Origin: Floccularia luteovirens
Lineage: Eukaryota; Basidiomycota; Agaricomycetes; Agaricales; Squamanitaceae
Assembly: GCA_009739215.1 (NCBI GenBank)
Contig: VSJF01000008.1
Span: 1,302,001-1,366,000 of the forward strand
Length of the DNA: 64,000 nucleotides
Direction: 5' to 3'
Position numbers and translations under genes: made by a program. The notes beneath the pieces are model-generated. The model saw only the letters and a list, made by a program, of their open reading frames with translations, made no database searches and was not told the origin of the DNA. Shown here piece after piece: positions 1 to 11,103 of the stretch (its first letter is position 1; each line of letters begins with the position of its first letter).

Positions 1-101
1 ATAGTCGAGAAATTGGGCTGATCGATGTTACGATACATTGGAAGCCCATGGCAGATACCCTAACAACAAGAAATACGGTGGAAGCAGGCGCATATAGGTA
101 C

Positions 102-1575
102 CTATTCAGTCCTCTGACGTTTTCCAGTGCGCTCCGCTTCTCCTTCCGCGGTCGGTGCCTCGGCCTCTTCGCTCCTTCTTTTTGTTCCAGATTCCTGAGT
201 TGCCTCTTGATTACTATTTTGCTGTTGTGGTTGTTGTTGTGGTTGTCCCTGTGTTTGACTTGTCTGGCCTTGGATGCCTTGGATACCCCTTAGGACTTCC
301 AGTTCGTTTTCTACTCTCTGTCTATGCATCCGTTCTTCATCCCACATTCTCTTCACCTCTTCCAGTTGGGCTTGCAGGTCCCCCATGGCTTGGTCCATAA
401 GAAGCTTCTCCAATGTCCATTTCTCGATGTTCCGGGCTTCATTCTCTTTTAAATGATGGATGTATTGCACTGCGCGGGACAAAATTGCTCCTTTCGCTTT
501 CTCTCCAGTACCATTCGGTACGATCCGTCCGAGCTCGTTAATTCCTTCATTAATATTCCCCCTGCGTCGACGCTCTACCTCTTTCTATGAAATGTATAGG
601 TAAATTTATGTTTGCGATTTTGAGAAAAATTACGGACATGGTTATCCTTTCTTTGGCGACTCCATTCATCACTTCCCATTGCCGCACTCCTGCTTCCTCG
701 TGCCCTTCCAGTGGAACCAGTGCTGTTACCAGCTGAGGTTGATGCCGCATCTTTTCCGACAGCACCTCCAGCCTGTTGGTCATCCCTCTGACCATCTTCA
801 GGCCTCGGAACCTGCCCTGGTTGGCCTTGTTGAGGTGGTTGAGATAGTGGCTGCGGAGGTTGTTGGGTTGTTGGTACAGCTGTTGCTGCTTGCATAGCTA
901 CGGCACTCAATTGTCCAAGATTTGGTGGTCCGCGAGGGTGCGAAGAGGGTCCAGGATCGTTGATTCCCGGAAGTCCAGTGCCAGGCTGGGGATAGTGTAC
1001 TGGCATATGCTGGTTTCCGAATGGCTGGCTTTGCGCAAGATTTGAAAGAGTTTGTGCAGCGTCTTCTTTGAGATTTCCTTGCTCCGCTAACTGTTTCAAT
1101 AAAACGGTTATGAGCAAAGTGCAACTTCGAATTTAAAACAAGACTGCAGGTAAGGGAAACGAGGGTTGGGCACGACGCCCGCGCCCCGCCCCGTGACCAT
1201 AGTCAAACGCGCTCGTGCTCTTAATGTCGCGAGCTACTATGGTCACGTGTAGATAATTAACGAGCGCAACTTTTCACAGCTATGTCTCTCTCATAGAACT
1301 CGCAACATCTTATCCCAGCCCAGAAAATGGACTATGGGGAGACGCAGACTCAAATAGCGGCAGTGGTAACTTACCTTGGTAAAGACATTGGGGAGATTGC
1401 GCAGGAGAGACATGATCTGACTTTGATCAAGGTTGGAGAGATGGACATTTGGTAGACCACCGTCGGAAATACTTGGTGCGATACCGGTTGGCGGTTGCGA
1501 TGCTTGAGGAGTTTGGCCAGGAACTGTTGGGTGAGAGAGCGCCGGGTCGTGGTTCGCGGGAGCTGTCGGGGCCAT
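102..1575 (-). CDS. Cbf1/USF-like bHLH transcription factor
   Basis: Three exons (1375-1575, 638-1090, 102-584) join in phase to give 378 aa. The exon 2/3 join restores a basic region reading RKDNHKEVERRRR, followed by helix 1 (INEGINELGRIVP), a loop with GTGEKAKGAIL and helix 2 (RAVQYIHHLKE), at about residues 211-275. A leucine/charged coiled coil comes next, then a Gln/Asn-rich tail. H, E and R in the basic helix are the residues known to read CACGTG in the Cbf1/USF/MITF class, so nuclear DNA binding as a dimer is expected. Residues 1-210 are Pro/Gln-rich and probably disordered. An in-frame ATG at 1608 would add 11 residues; 1575 is chosen by its context. In yeast Cbf1 serves methionine biosynthesis and centromeres; the target set here is unknown. 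Confidence 0.9.
1193..1246. repeat. Perfect 11-bp inverted repeat in intron 1 of the bHLH gene
   Basis: GTGACCATAGT (1193-1203) and ACTATGGTCAC (1236-1246) are exact reverse complements around a 32-nt loop. The right arm runs into CACGTG at 1244-1249, the E-box expected to bind this very class of bHLH protein. It could be a regulatory dyad or an RNA hairpin in the intron. Confidence 0.7.
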
Positions 1576-1859
1576 AATAATTTCCTTTCGAATTGTGTGA
1601 GAGTTCAATAATGTCTCGAGCTCGAAGAAATTTTCTCCTAACGCTTATACTGAGTTGGTGGTGGTGAGATTAAGCCTAGGAACAATGCTAAATATGGTTG
1701 TGGACAAGAAACGATGAGCAACTGGGGAAAAGGCCAAAAGGTCAACGTTCTAATTGATTTGGATGAGAAGAATCTTTGTGTGGCCGCTGTTTGGGATGTG
1801 GAACGATGTATTTCGGCAGCGGGGACGATGGGGAGGGGGAGGTGGGGAGGACGTGAAGG

Positions 1860-1969
1860 TCACGACGGTCGTGATCTCTAACCCTGTGACCTGGCAGGTC
1901 ATCAACATTTTTACACTTTCCCACGCCACATGACCAAAGTCATGTGGCCAATCTGCCGAGGCTCGGCAG
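1860..1969. promoter_or_regulatory. Cluster of four perfect hyphenated palindromes upstream of the bHLH gene
   Basis: Within 110 bp lie four exact dyads: TCACGAC-G-GTCGTGA (1860-1874), TGACCT-GGC-AGGTCA (1887-1901), GCCACATGAC-CAAA-GTCATGTGGC (1925-1948) and CTGCCGAG-G-CTCGGCAG (1953-1969). They sit 285-395 bp upstream of the bHLH start codon. Dyads of this size are typical binding sites of dimeric regulators; which factor binds is not known. Confidence 0.55.
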
Positions 1970-2926
1970 GTCCGGTTATCCCGTTTGCAAAGTTGTCCCC
2001 CGATTTCATGGATAATTCACGTCTTCAACCCCTAACAAGTACATGCTCAACTACTTGACCATCGCGAGGTAGTCATTCATCTAATGAATATGATGTGCTG
2101 GTCTACATACTCTTGGATACTCAATGGGTCTTGTCAGAAGTTGCTTGGGCTCCAACATCAAACTGGGCTTCTGAAATACATTATCTTCAATGGCATTCCC
2201 GGGCACGTTTGTCCTGCTAGACGCCGATATCCATTTATCAACCTAAACACACAATGTTTAGTTCTCATACGCTTACTGCGCACAGCATGGTTCTCTCCAG
2301 TTTGTCAAGCTAGAACTAGTATCTCATACTTTTGGTGAATTGATCCCACTGGTTTGGCGGCTGCTCGATAGCGTGGGTAACCATACACATGCCATTATAT
2401 CATAGGAATATCTGTCTATCGGAATATCCTTATGGCTGTTTCACAGCGTGCAACACGTTCTTTTAGTACCTCAAAAACGAGTAACCACTGCAACCATGAC
2501 CTCGTTTCTGGTTACAACACTCAAGGAAAGTGTTTGGACCCCTTGAATACAGATCACTGTAGGACCATTGCCTTGCGAAAGACATACCCTTTGCTTGCTA
2601 ACGTCAATGTTCGATCCTAGCAAGTGCTTAGGTGACCGATATTAGAACGACTATGTTCTACGCATCTTACTGCAAATGTAAAAAACCATCACGCACTTGT
2701 TTCCAATTTGTCTAATATGGAAGTTAAATAGTGCTTTTACCTTACTCTATTTCGTCCGGGCACCTAAGAACATGAACTCATGACCTTTCATATATGTACA
2801 TATAAACATGTGTGCCAATAGCTGCATGCCGCGCAGAGACCTCAATGCAGGATGGTGACAAGAACCATTTCATTCCACACTGATGAGCGCCTTCTGCTTC
2901 AGGGTATCACAGATCGGTGCAGAATA
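1970..2926. other. Intergenic, no gene recognised
   Basis: Only short unsupported open frames without splice-consistent continuation or recognisable motifs. It separates the upstream region of the bHLH gene from the 3' end of the SET5 gene. Confidence 0.6.
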
Positions 2927-4428
2927 TCACACCACTCCTAGACCAGCCTTGAGCTCGTCTGCTAGATCGTCCATTTCCACCTCAGCAGGATTAGGTTTCT
3001 GCACATGTTTCGCTTCTGCAACACATCGCTCGCAGCTACACATGCCAAAGCCCCATGCCCTGAGTTCAGTCTGACGTGTTTTATAGTTTGCTTCCGGGTT
3101 AACATAGGTCACCAGGAGTTCTTCACCAGCCTTGATATCTCGCTTTGCAACTAATGTGATTCGAGAGAGAGCTGTGCGTCTGTCGAAATGACGGACGGAA
3201 ACATTGGGTTGGCAGGAATGATTCAGGTGCGAATGCAGCGTGTAGAGCCCACCATGCGCTTCTAGGTCTGTATGAAATTTGTGAAAGGGGACAAAATGAA
3301 TAATCAGATGCCAAGATATGTGATTTTGTACATACTCAAACTCATTCTCCCAAGGCCCTTCAGGAAGCCTTTGTCATAGTCAAACAACTCTCTTGCGACA
3401 TCAGCAGAAGGGGGTTTCTTCATAATTCGCGAAAGCTTCTTCTTTTCCTGTGGTTGCTTTGGATCACTAAAGGCAGCCACGAATAGTTCATATGCCTTTT
3501 TCCATGACTCCCTGTCTGGTTCAACGTTCCCTGGCCTTCGAGTTATATAGCATGAATATTTTGATATGATCGATAATCAAACAAACGACCTACGAATTAA
3601 AGCTATACTTGTGCCGTTCCTCCATCCCCAATTCTGCTAGGCCACGGATAATTTCCCAATCCGCAGCTAGAGTTTCCTCACCAAGTTGGGTTGCAAGTAG
3701 AATACGACTAGTACACTGTGCCAAAGCATGTAATGCCATCCAACGCGAGTCCCGCGCGAACGTAAGAAGGGGCACAGAAGCTGGATTCTGCGCAGGGCAT
3801 AACAAAGGATGTGTCTTGCCTGAGCGTGCGAGACAGAGTCGATTACAGAAACGTGCGTGACAGAAAGATGAAGACGAAGAAGCAGGACAAGTTGTGATCA
3901 GAGGTGAATCATAAAGTGGTGTCGTACAGTAGCTGCATGCAGCAGATGCGATCTGCATATTATATATCTCCCTGCACACTCAAATGGACCTATGTCATCT
4001 TAGGAAGAAAGTACTAAAAAGACAATTACTCACCACTCAGGTGCTATGATAAACGGATCTTCTTTCCATACTGTTTCGCCCTCTAATATGTCTTCCGTAG
4101 CAATCAGACCCTTTCCTTTCTTCTTATTGAAATACTTCACCATGACCCGTGGTGTCCAGCTGCTCACTTCAAGGTGTGGTATCAAGCGCGATGACGGATA
4201 CACGGCCACTTGATCTTGACCAGTCGATGTAGGTGATACAACGATGAGACCTTCATTCTGCAAGATTTTCCGCGTTCGTTTTTCACTTACTGCCCATTCT
4301 GGATGGGTAGAAAGCAGCAGGGCGTGAATTTTCGTTATTCCGAGAGCAGGATGCTCAGATTTCAGCTCAACAAGAGCCGTTTTTAGATCGCTCTCGACCG
4401 GCGTAATAGGCATAATGGCTTTCATCAA
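2927..4428 (-). CDS. SET5: SET5-type SET-domain protein lysine methyltransferase
   Basis: Four exons (4034-4428, 3594-3971, 3336-3535, 2927-3267) join in phase to 437 aa. The N-terminal part has the SET5-type helical region (SEKRTRKILQNEGL) and the start of the SET domain (KGKGLIATEDILEGETVWKE). An insert with Cys/His pairs (SYC..C, FCNRLC) follows, as in SMYD/SET5 proteins. Exon 4 holds the catalytic half: SHLNHSCQPNVSV, the NHSC motif for AdoMet binding, then GEELLVTYVNP. The post-SET zinc cysteines are in GFGMCSCERC. The family transfers methyl groups from AdoMet to lysine, for yeast Set5 on histone H4 K5/K8/K12. All key motifs are intact. An inverted decayed copy of the 5' 240 nt lies at 16.2 kb. 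Confidence 0.93.
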
Positions 4429-4509
4429 CCTTGATTAATGATTGATTAGCTCAAAAACCTTGTACAGTACACCGGACCGAGATTTGTAAATAAGGACAAA
4501 TAAGAAAAA

Positions 4510-5767
4510 TCATTTTTGTTCGCCATCGCATTGTACTCGTCCTCTCTCTGCACAGACATCCAGTGTCCCATAACTTTCGTCATCTCTCCTGTTATTAGTA
4601 TCGCCATGCATTGAAGTGGGATGATTAAATCCGAATGTAGTGGATCTTCGTGTCCCCATTCCCCTCTCTTCCTTTCTGCGCTCATCAGTAGTTCGAACAA
4701 TTATGAGATTGAAATTTATTCCAATCAATTGAATCACCTATGAGTACATATACCATGAGACGCTAGGTAAGAATAAGAGAGCGGAAGACGTACCGCTGCT
4801 GTTGTTATATAGAAAGAATCACTTTTCGTGACTAGTGTGATAAACACGATAACTGATGTTGTCGTGTAGGCCATCGCCGATTCTATAATGATACGCATAA
4901 CCGCTCGCAGGCTACTATTCTGTGAGGGCCTGGTGCATTGGTTCGATTTTAGTTCTCTGGTTTCTCGGTAGACATGCCATATACGATTAACGATCATAGC
5001 TGAACATTTCTTCAGGATGTGGAAAGTGATACCTTTCATAACTCACAAGTTGTATAAATGTTTAACACAATAATAACCGCCCAGCATACTGTAATAAGGG
5101 TTTGCAGGAGACCTCCTGATACACGGGAGCCTGATTGTAGATTTACTTGTAGATGTCCGAGAACAATCGTGCACGCAGCAACAACGAGCCATAGGAGTGT
5201 TGGGAACAAAATGACCAAGAAGGATCTATTACAGACCACCCAACAACGGTATATCTGAATCGAGGCACATGAGAATATAATAGATATCCATAGACAATGG
5301 TTAACGTACCAAGGTAGCATCTGCAACAAGTGTCGATACGTTCGCACACAAAGGCTTTACGTAGTATTGACATACAAGATCACAAAGGGAGCTGGCTAGT
5401 TACACACCTTCACAATGTTCACCCAATCTTGACCTAGCTGTTCTATAGCGCCGGGACCCTGCCTGAACACGAGTCCTTGAATATCCCGGACTAAACCCAA
5501 AGCCAAATTCAAGGTACCAGAAACAACAAGGAGAAGTGTCGCCACCAGCAGCAACCAGCCAACCTTGGAACAGGGGTGCCAGGAACCCGAATCAGTCCCA
5601 AGCAGTGCACGAATGCATGGAAGCAATGTCGAAAGATAAATTCCATAAAATACACTCTCTACAAACAACGCAACGAGTTGATCCTGGTCGTCTGTCGATT
5701 GAGGGTTGAGCATCTTGGCAGTGGCGAAACCAGGAGCTGGTAATACAACCAGATTCTGTTTCAACAT
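4510..5767 (-). CDS. Agaricomycete multi-pass membrane protein, function unknown
   Basis: Five exons (5408-5767, 5310-5354, 5047-5254, 4794-4999, 4510-4737) join in phase to 348 aa. Exon 2 is only 45 nt. About seven hydrophobic helices alternate with short loops, for example YGIYLSTLLPCIRALL, VGWLLLVATLLLVV and SFLVILFPTLLWLVVAA. The signatures DATLIYRCWVV and RIIIESAMAYTTTSVIVF and the last helix before LIIVRTTDE match a very common unnamed seven-helix family of agaricomycetes. The cytoplasmic tail is Arg/Asp-rich. Plasma-membrane location is inferred; no ligand or enzyme motif is visible. A complete but broken inverted copy lies at 14.8-16.1 kb. Confidence 0.85.
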
Positions 5768-6418
5768 GCTTTACTTATGTGTAGGTTTCATAACGGTGTG
5801 TATGGTAAGACAGATGGATATCACTAGATGCAATAGTTTGAGGAGCTCCCTGTCATGTGTTACTCATGATTCATCTAATCAACTTCTAGATTTTAGTGAT
5901 GGATCAATTACCATGGCACCAGGGTACTTGCCATTGAAATTCAAATAAAGACGAAGATCTGAATGATTCAGAAGCGGTTAATTAAAGCAGCGAGGAATGA
6001 CAAGTGACGCAGCTCCACGGACAGTGACCCAGAATTGCTGTGCCACGAATGATATGTTTTCTGCTTCTGACACGCAAACAATACGCATCAGTTCTGACAG
6101 ATCCTAGTGCAGAGTGGAGTAACAGTCTGATATCTGATCCTGCATTCCGCCGTGCTTGGTAAGATATATTGTATGAATCAGTGTTATCGTTATTGATTTT
6201 CGTCCATGAGAAATAATAAGTTGGACGGATCTTCTTCATCCCGAGTATCTAAATTTAGCACATCACCATGTAGAATTCCCACTTTGGTTTGGTTGCGCTT
6301 TCCAACCAAACCTTTTATCTCATCTAATTCGCTAGCAGCTCCTGCACAATTGATCGAGATCGGCCAGGCGACTATTCAAACTTGTCTAGCGTCAAACGGT
6401 TAGGAATATCAATACGTC
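5768..6418. other. Divergent intergenic region between membrane protein and P450
   Basis: No gene seen. It must hold both promoters. About 5780-6090 is also present, inverted and decayed, at 14.52-14.82 kb. A shorter relic of the same sequence, around GACAAGTGACGCAGCTCC, recurs near 9.24-9.36 kb. Confidence 0.6.
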
Positions 6419-8816
6419 ATGGATTTTTTGAAAGAATACAAGCACATTCAGGTCAAGCTTGCATTCTTTGGTCATGACATCAAGTTCGACGTGGCTTCTG
6501 TGCTGGTTGCAGTATCAGCGATCTTTGTGGCGTCGCGGGTTTTCAAACTTTTGAGAGGATTAAGGGTGCGCAACATATCCGAGACATCGTGGTATCTGTT
6601 GAAAACCAAGTAATACGTAGGCTGTAAGCTATATGCCAGGGCTGCGTATCCCATTCCAGCCGCTAGCCTTTCCCGGCGCAGTCCTACCTACAACTTGGTG
6701 GAATCCTGGATTACAATTTCAGTGGACCTGGCATGAACACTGTGAGTAACCTATATCACCAGTTAATCGTGCCTTAGTCAATCTCTACTTTTGTTCAGTT
6801 TACAAGCAATATAACAGCGAGAACGTCTCTGTTGTTCCCTTCATTTCTGGTGTCCCAGTCATATATACCTCCAATTTGGATGTAGCAAGACAAGTTTCCG
6901 GGCACAAAACCAGTTTCATCAAACCAGAATCTGCGGGACAGTCCTTACTGTGAGTTACATGTCCTAGTTAATGCTGGTGCAAAGAATCGAACCTTTTACA
7001 GAATGTGGGGCATGAATCTCATAGTTGCCGAAGGCGATGTCTGGAGGAAACATAGACGTGTCGTGGCTCCGGCATTTACAAACCAGTTGTATGTCACCTA
7101 TATAACTTGTTGGACTGGGTTTCAACTAAAAACCTGTATGGTTCGAAATAGGTACGAAAAAGTATGGGGCCGAACAATTGAGGCGTACCACGAAATGGTT
7201 CATGTTGAAGGTTGGTTAGAGAATAAAGTCACAAGTGTGCCCGTCATGCAAAAACTTACCTTTAAGGTTGGCCCTTTCTATAATTTGAACTTGGGGTAAA
7301 TGGCTAAATGATCACGGTCAAATTCATAGCTTGCGCTACTTATCATTGGTTCATGCGGCTTTGGATTCCCGTTTACCTGGTCTGAAGAAGCTATTGGTCC
7401 TGATGGTAGTACCTCAATTCAGGAAGCATTAAGAGTCGTCGCAGATTCAAGTCTGTATGTATTGGCTGTCCCTGAATGGGTTAAGCGGCTTCCTATAAAA
7501 AAGTAAGCCATCATTTTTTCAACAAATTCTTCCGACATCTCATTGCTCATGATCGACTACATAGAATGCAAGACATACGTCGTTCTCATGAACAGGTGAT
7601 GAGTTTCATGCGACGAAGCGTTGTTTCGCGTAGGGCAGAGATCAATTTGGGAGAAGGAGGCAATAACGATGCGTTTTCAATGCTGGTGCGAGCGAGTGAT
7701 AATGAGGAAAGCAAGTACAAGTTAGATGATCAAGAGTTGGTTCGTTTATTTAATCCATCTGCAAGCTTGAAGTTGTATGGACTAACGTATCATTCACTTC
7801 ACAGATAGGAAATGTATATGCAATGTTGTTTGCGGGGCACGGTAAGCTCTTGAGATCCATTCTATCTACCTATATACATGACCTCACATCCTATTCTTTC
7901 TAGAAACGACTGCTCATACATTGGCCATTACTCTAGGCTTCCTCGCTGTCAATCCCGGGTTCCAGGACGAGATTGTAGAAGAAATCCTAGAAGTTATGGG
8001 GAAAAAAGGGGAACCTGTCAGCATTTTTGTTCTTATCTCCGGTTTCAACTTTCATAGAGCCATATTTCCCAGACCTTGGAGGATTATCCAAAACTGAATA
8101 AAGTGCGCATGGCATTTTTTGAAGCTTTGAGGATGTTACGTGAGTCGACACTCTTGTGTTCTTCGAAATTGGTTGTTTAACTATGCATTAAAAATCTAGC
8201 TCCTGGATATGTGATGATCAGGGAGGCCAAAGAGGATACAGTTTTGCAAATTCCTAAACCTGTTGGTCAAGAAGGTACTACGCCATTCCCGGTACCAAAA
8301 GGTGTCCTAGGTTTGTTTTTCACTAATTTTGCTAGAGTCATTGGTTTGAAATCCGTCCTCTGATATTTCAGGTTATTGTTGATATGGTGGGCGTTCGTGA
8401 GTGCCAAAGGTTCCATACATCTGTACAATCTGCTAACATATGAGATCAGAATACAACCCAAGATACTTTGAAGACCCAGACACTTTCAAGCCATCTCGGT
8501 GGCAAGGTATTCCAGCAGAATCTGAACTATTTTCCGCTTTCAGTATCGGTGAGTCATCTGATAATCGCCTCTGGGTGAATTCTGGGTTCTCAATATATGC
8601 ATCACAAACACAGGACCGCGAGCCTGTATCGGACGCAAATTTGCAACAATTGAGTCTGTCTGCTTCCTTTCAATGCTCTTACGTGATTGGCGCGTGGAAC
8701 CTAAGCTTAACGAAGGAGAAACTTCCCAAGAGTGGGGGAAGCGGGTTTTGGATGCTCGGATTGCTTTAACTCTTGTATCAGCGGATGTCCCGCTGAATTT
8801 CATACGTAGGGCTTGA
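6419..8816 (+). CDS. Cytochrome P450 monooxygenase with a one-base phase conflict
   Basis: Fourteen exons: 6419-6565, 6621-6741, 6799-6949, 7002-7088, 7152-7266, 7330-7502, 7565-7739, 7805-7841, 7904-8016, 8073-8139, 8200-8310, 8372-8396, 8450-8548, 8614-8816; about 541 aa. An N-terminal membrane anchor (VASVLVAVSAIFVASRVF) precedes a Pro-rich hinge. The I-helix reads AGHETTAHTLA, the K-helix ExxR is EALR, then FKPSRW. The heme loop is FSIGPRACIGRKFA, with the ligand Cys near residue 478. A class II ER enzyme using P450 reductase is expected; the substrate is not predictable. Summed exon length leaves a remainder of one: exon 11 ends in phase 1 (CTA G) while exon 12 must start in phase 0 (GTT ATT GTT GAT). 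Taken literally this meets a TGA soon after, so the allele may be inactive or carry a base error. Confidence 0.88.
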
Positions 8817-9684
8817 GTATGAATGAATTATGATTGATTTTATACAATCACAATTTCTTGGTGGATATCCCCGGTATGTGGTCATACCTGTCCTGTCAGT
8901 AATGTGATGAAGAGATACCATTATCTGAATGATTTATTTGATTGTAACTCGACGCATATAGTCAGAGTTCGGTGCTGCGACACCAGTCTTATTGAATAAG
9001 TGCCCCGTTTTTATATATATTTCATATGAAGCCAGCAGCAATTGAAACCAAGGGATTGGGAACCACTATAACCTAGTGGTGTCGGTCTGGAACCGTCCAA
9101 AATATCAGTAATCCCACGTTGACTCCACCACGTCAATACATACATCACAAGGTAAAAGAAGCATCTAAAAACATACTACACACATCTCGACTTCCACCAG
9201 ATGAAAACAGGTTGTGGTGTCGAAGCCATATAAGAGGTTTGATGAAGGCGATGTTTCAGTGATCTAAGTATTTAAACTTTGCTTCCAGAAGCGTTTATTA
9301 AGGAACCAATGGTGACAAGTAACACAGCTCCATGATCCAGGGTATACTTAGTCGTTCGTCCGTTGCATGTGTGTGAATGGTGTTTTTCTCGATTTACGAC
9401 CAGTTTGGAATTTTCGGCAGCAGCCCACACAACATCTGATCTCACCTATAATTAACTTGCAAATAAACTAGACTCGACACAACAAGTGGTCGCTATCAAG
9501 AATCTACTCGAGTAACACTTAACCAACAAAGTCTAAGCGCTGGGAGGCTGTGATATATATATACCATGTTTGGAATTCTCTCATCAAAACGGCGAACTTT
9601 GTGTCCCCCGTTCACTTGAAAGTTCAACCACGCCAACCCAGAGTCATACCATCAGCATTTGGCCAGTTGATTGATTGGATCGTA
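8817..9684. other. Intergenic, with a relic repeat
   Basis: No gene supported. Around 9240-9360 the sequence resembles 5930-6060 (shared GTGACAAGTAACACAGCTCC-like stretch), a decayed fragment of the same upstream sequence. Confidence 0.45.
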
Positions 9685-10843
9685 ATGGTACACACATTCG
9701 CGAAGACTTTGACATTCAACTGGTCCAATCTCACAGAGGTAAATGAACTTGTGCCCCAGATCGATATTTTGTTGTAGTTCTGATCAAGATTTTTGTTCAG
9801 GGATTGAAACTTCTTTTCTGCTTTACGCACCTTGGCGAAGCCAAGATGAAGCCACGTCAAGGTATGACAGCCTGGTAAGTCCCAATATGAAGTCGTCTTC
9901 TGGTTCAATAATAAGCTGTGCCAATTGTTTATTAGGAAAGTAATCAGAATCAAACCAGGAAGTAAAGTTCTAAAACAAGATCCCTTCTATTGATACAACA
10001 GCATATTGACTAATAACAATCATTATATTAGATGGAAGCTCGACGATAACTTTCACGTGTCGATATGCAGTTGCTATGACAGAACATGTACTATCTCTTC
10101 GTTCCCACATCTGCAACCTTTGATCTGATATTATCCCCAGAGTGGAGGGATCACATCAACAAGTTTCGTCGAAGTAGGACCTGTCAGTTAAAGCTCATCC
10201 TTATTCCACAATGCACATGGTGTACCCATTAACTTTTATAAACAGACGGGTGGTATAGTGGATTTAGAAAATGGACCCGACAATATCCCACGCTGGGGAC
10301 CAATCACCCGAGTCCCAGATGCCAGTAACTTGATCAAAGCTACAAACAAAACCCATGGCTTCCAGGAATTGAGCATTGGTGAGATGCAACGATCAAATCA
10401 ATAGAGCCAGAGCCAGTTATAGTATATATCTTAGGAATTACGAGGTTAGATCGTCACAACGTACTGAGGTACGATCCGGCTTTCCGGTGGAAAGAAGTTG
10501 GGTATGCTTATTTCGTTAATATCTCTGCGACGAACTTCGAGCTTGATTGTTTGATGAATAAAGGTCAAACCGCGCTATCGCTTCTACATTCAATCCCATT
10601 GTCACAGTATTTGTCAGTTTTAATTATAACGGTGAGTGAATTACCTGGAATTCGAGTCAGGTGTTCAAATAATGAATTTACCTAGGGGAAGAATTTATAA
10701 CAGAAAGGGAATGGGACTCCGAAATATGGACACAAAATTTGGCTAAATTGAATGGTTCGTAGCTTTTTTACTGATAGGGTCTGAACCCCCCACCTCACAC
10801 TTCAGATAATAGCAAATACTTCATGGGACCTCATTCTTACTGA
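9685..10843 (+). CDS. Unrecognised nine-exon gene, about 195 aa
   Basis: I do not recognise this protein. Nine short exons (9685-9738, 9801-9861, 10032-10087, 10141-10182, 10246-10378, 10435-10501, 10564-10631, 10686-10754, 10806-10843) all have GT..AG borders and join without a phase error to 588 nt ending in TGA. That is hard to obtain by chance. The product alternates Thr/Ser/Val stretches with Gly turns (STITFTCRYAV, VDLENGPDNIPRWGPITRV, FNPIVTVFVSFNYNGEE), suggesting a beta-sandwich. It has no signal peptide and no membrane helix. It ends NSKYFMGPHSY. The reading frame is open further upstream, to 9550, so the start is uncertain. It converges with the oxidoreductase gene downstream. Confidence 0.6.
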
Positions 10844-11103
10844 GGAGGTTGTAATATCAGGTTTTCGTTGTATCTCATTCAACTGACCTCAATTAACAGG
10901 GCAGCTATGTGATTCTTTCTTCTGACACGGACTCAGAGGCGTCATCACCAGGTTCAGAGACCGGAACCGACCATGGCTGTCCGACCAGCTATATGAGTGA
11001 ACGGACTCGATCGATTGAACATGATACACCTCCGATAACAGATTGGATATGACCGTTGCGATAACATGTATCAAATTGACACTTTATACTCTTACACGAA
11101 CAA

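Noticed and set aside
1742..1924. Possible 60-aa minus-strand gene upstream of the bHLH factor
   Set aside because: No homology signal, no start context, and it overlaps the palindrome cluster.
3123..3314. 63-aa frame in the SET5 gene
   Set aside because: Out-of-frame reading of the exon that encodes the NHSC motif.
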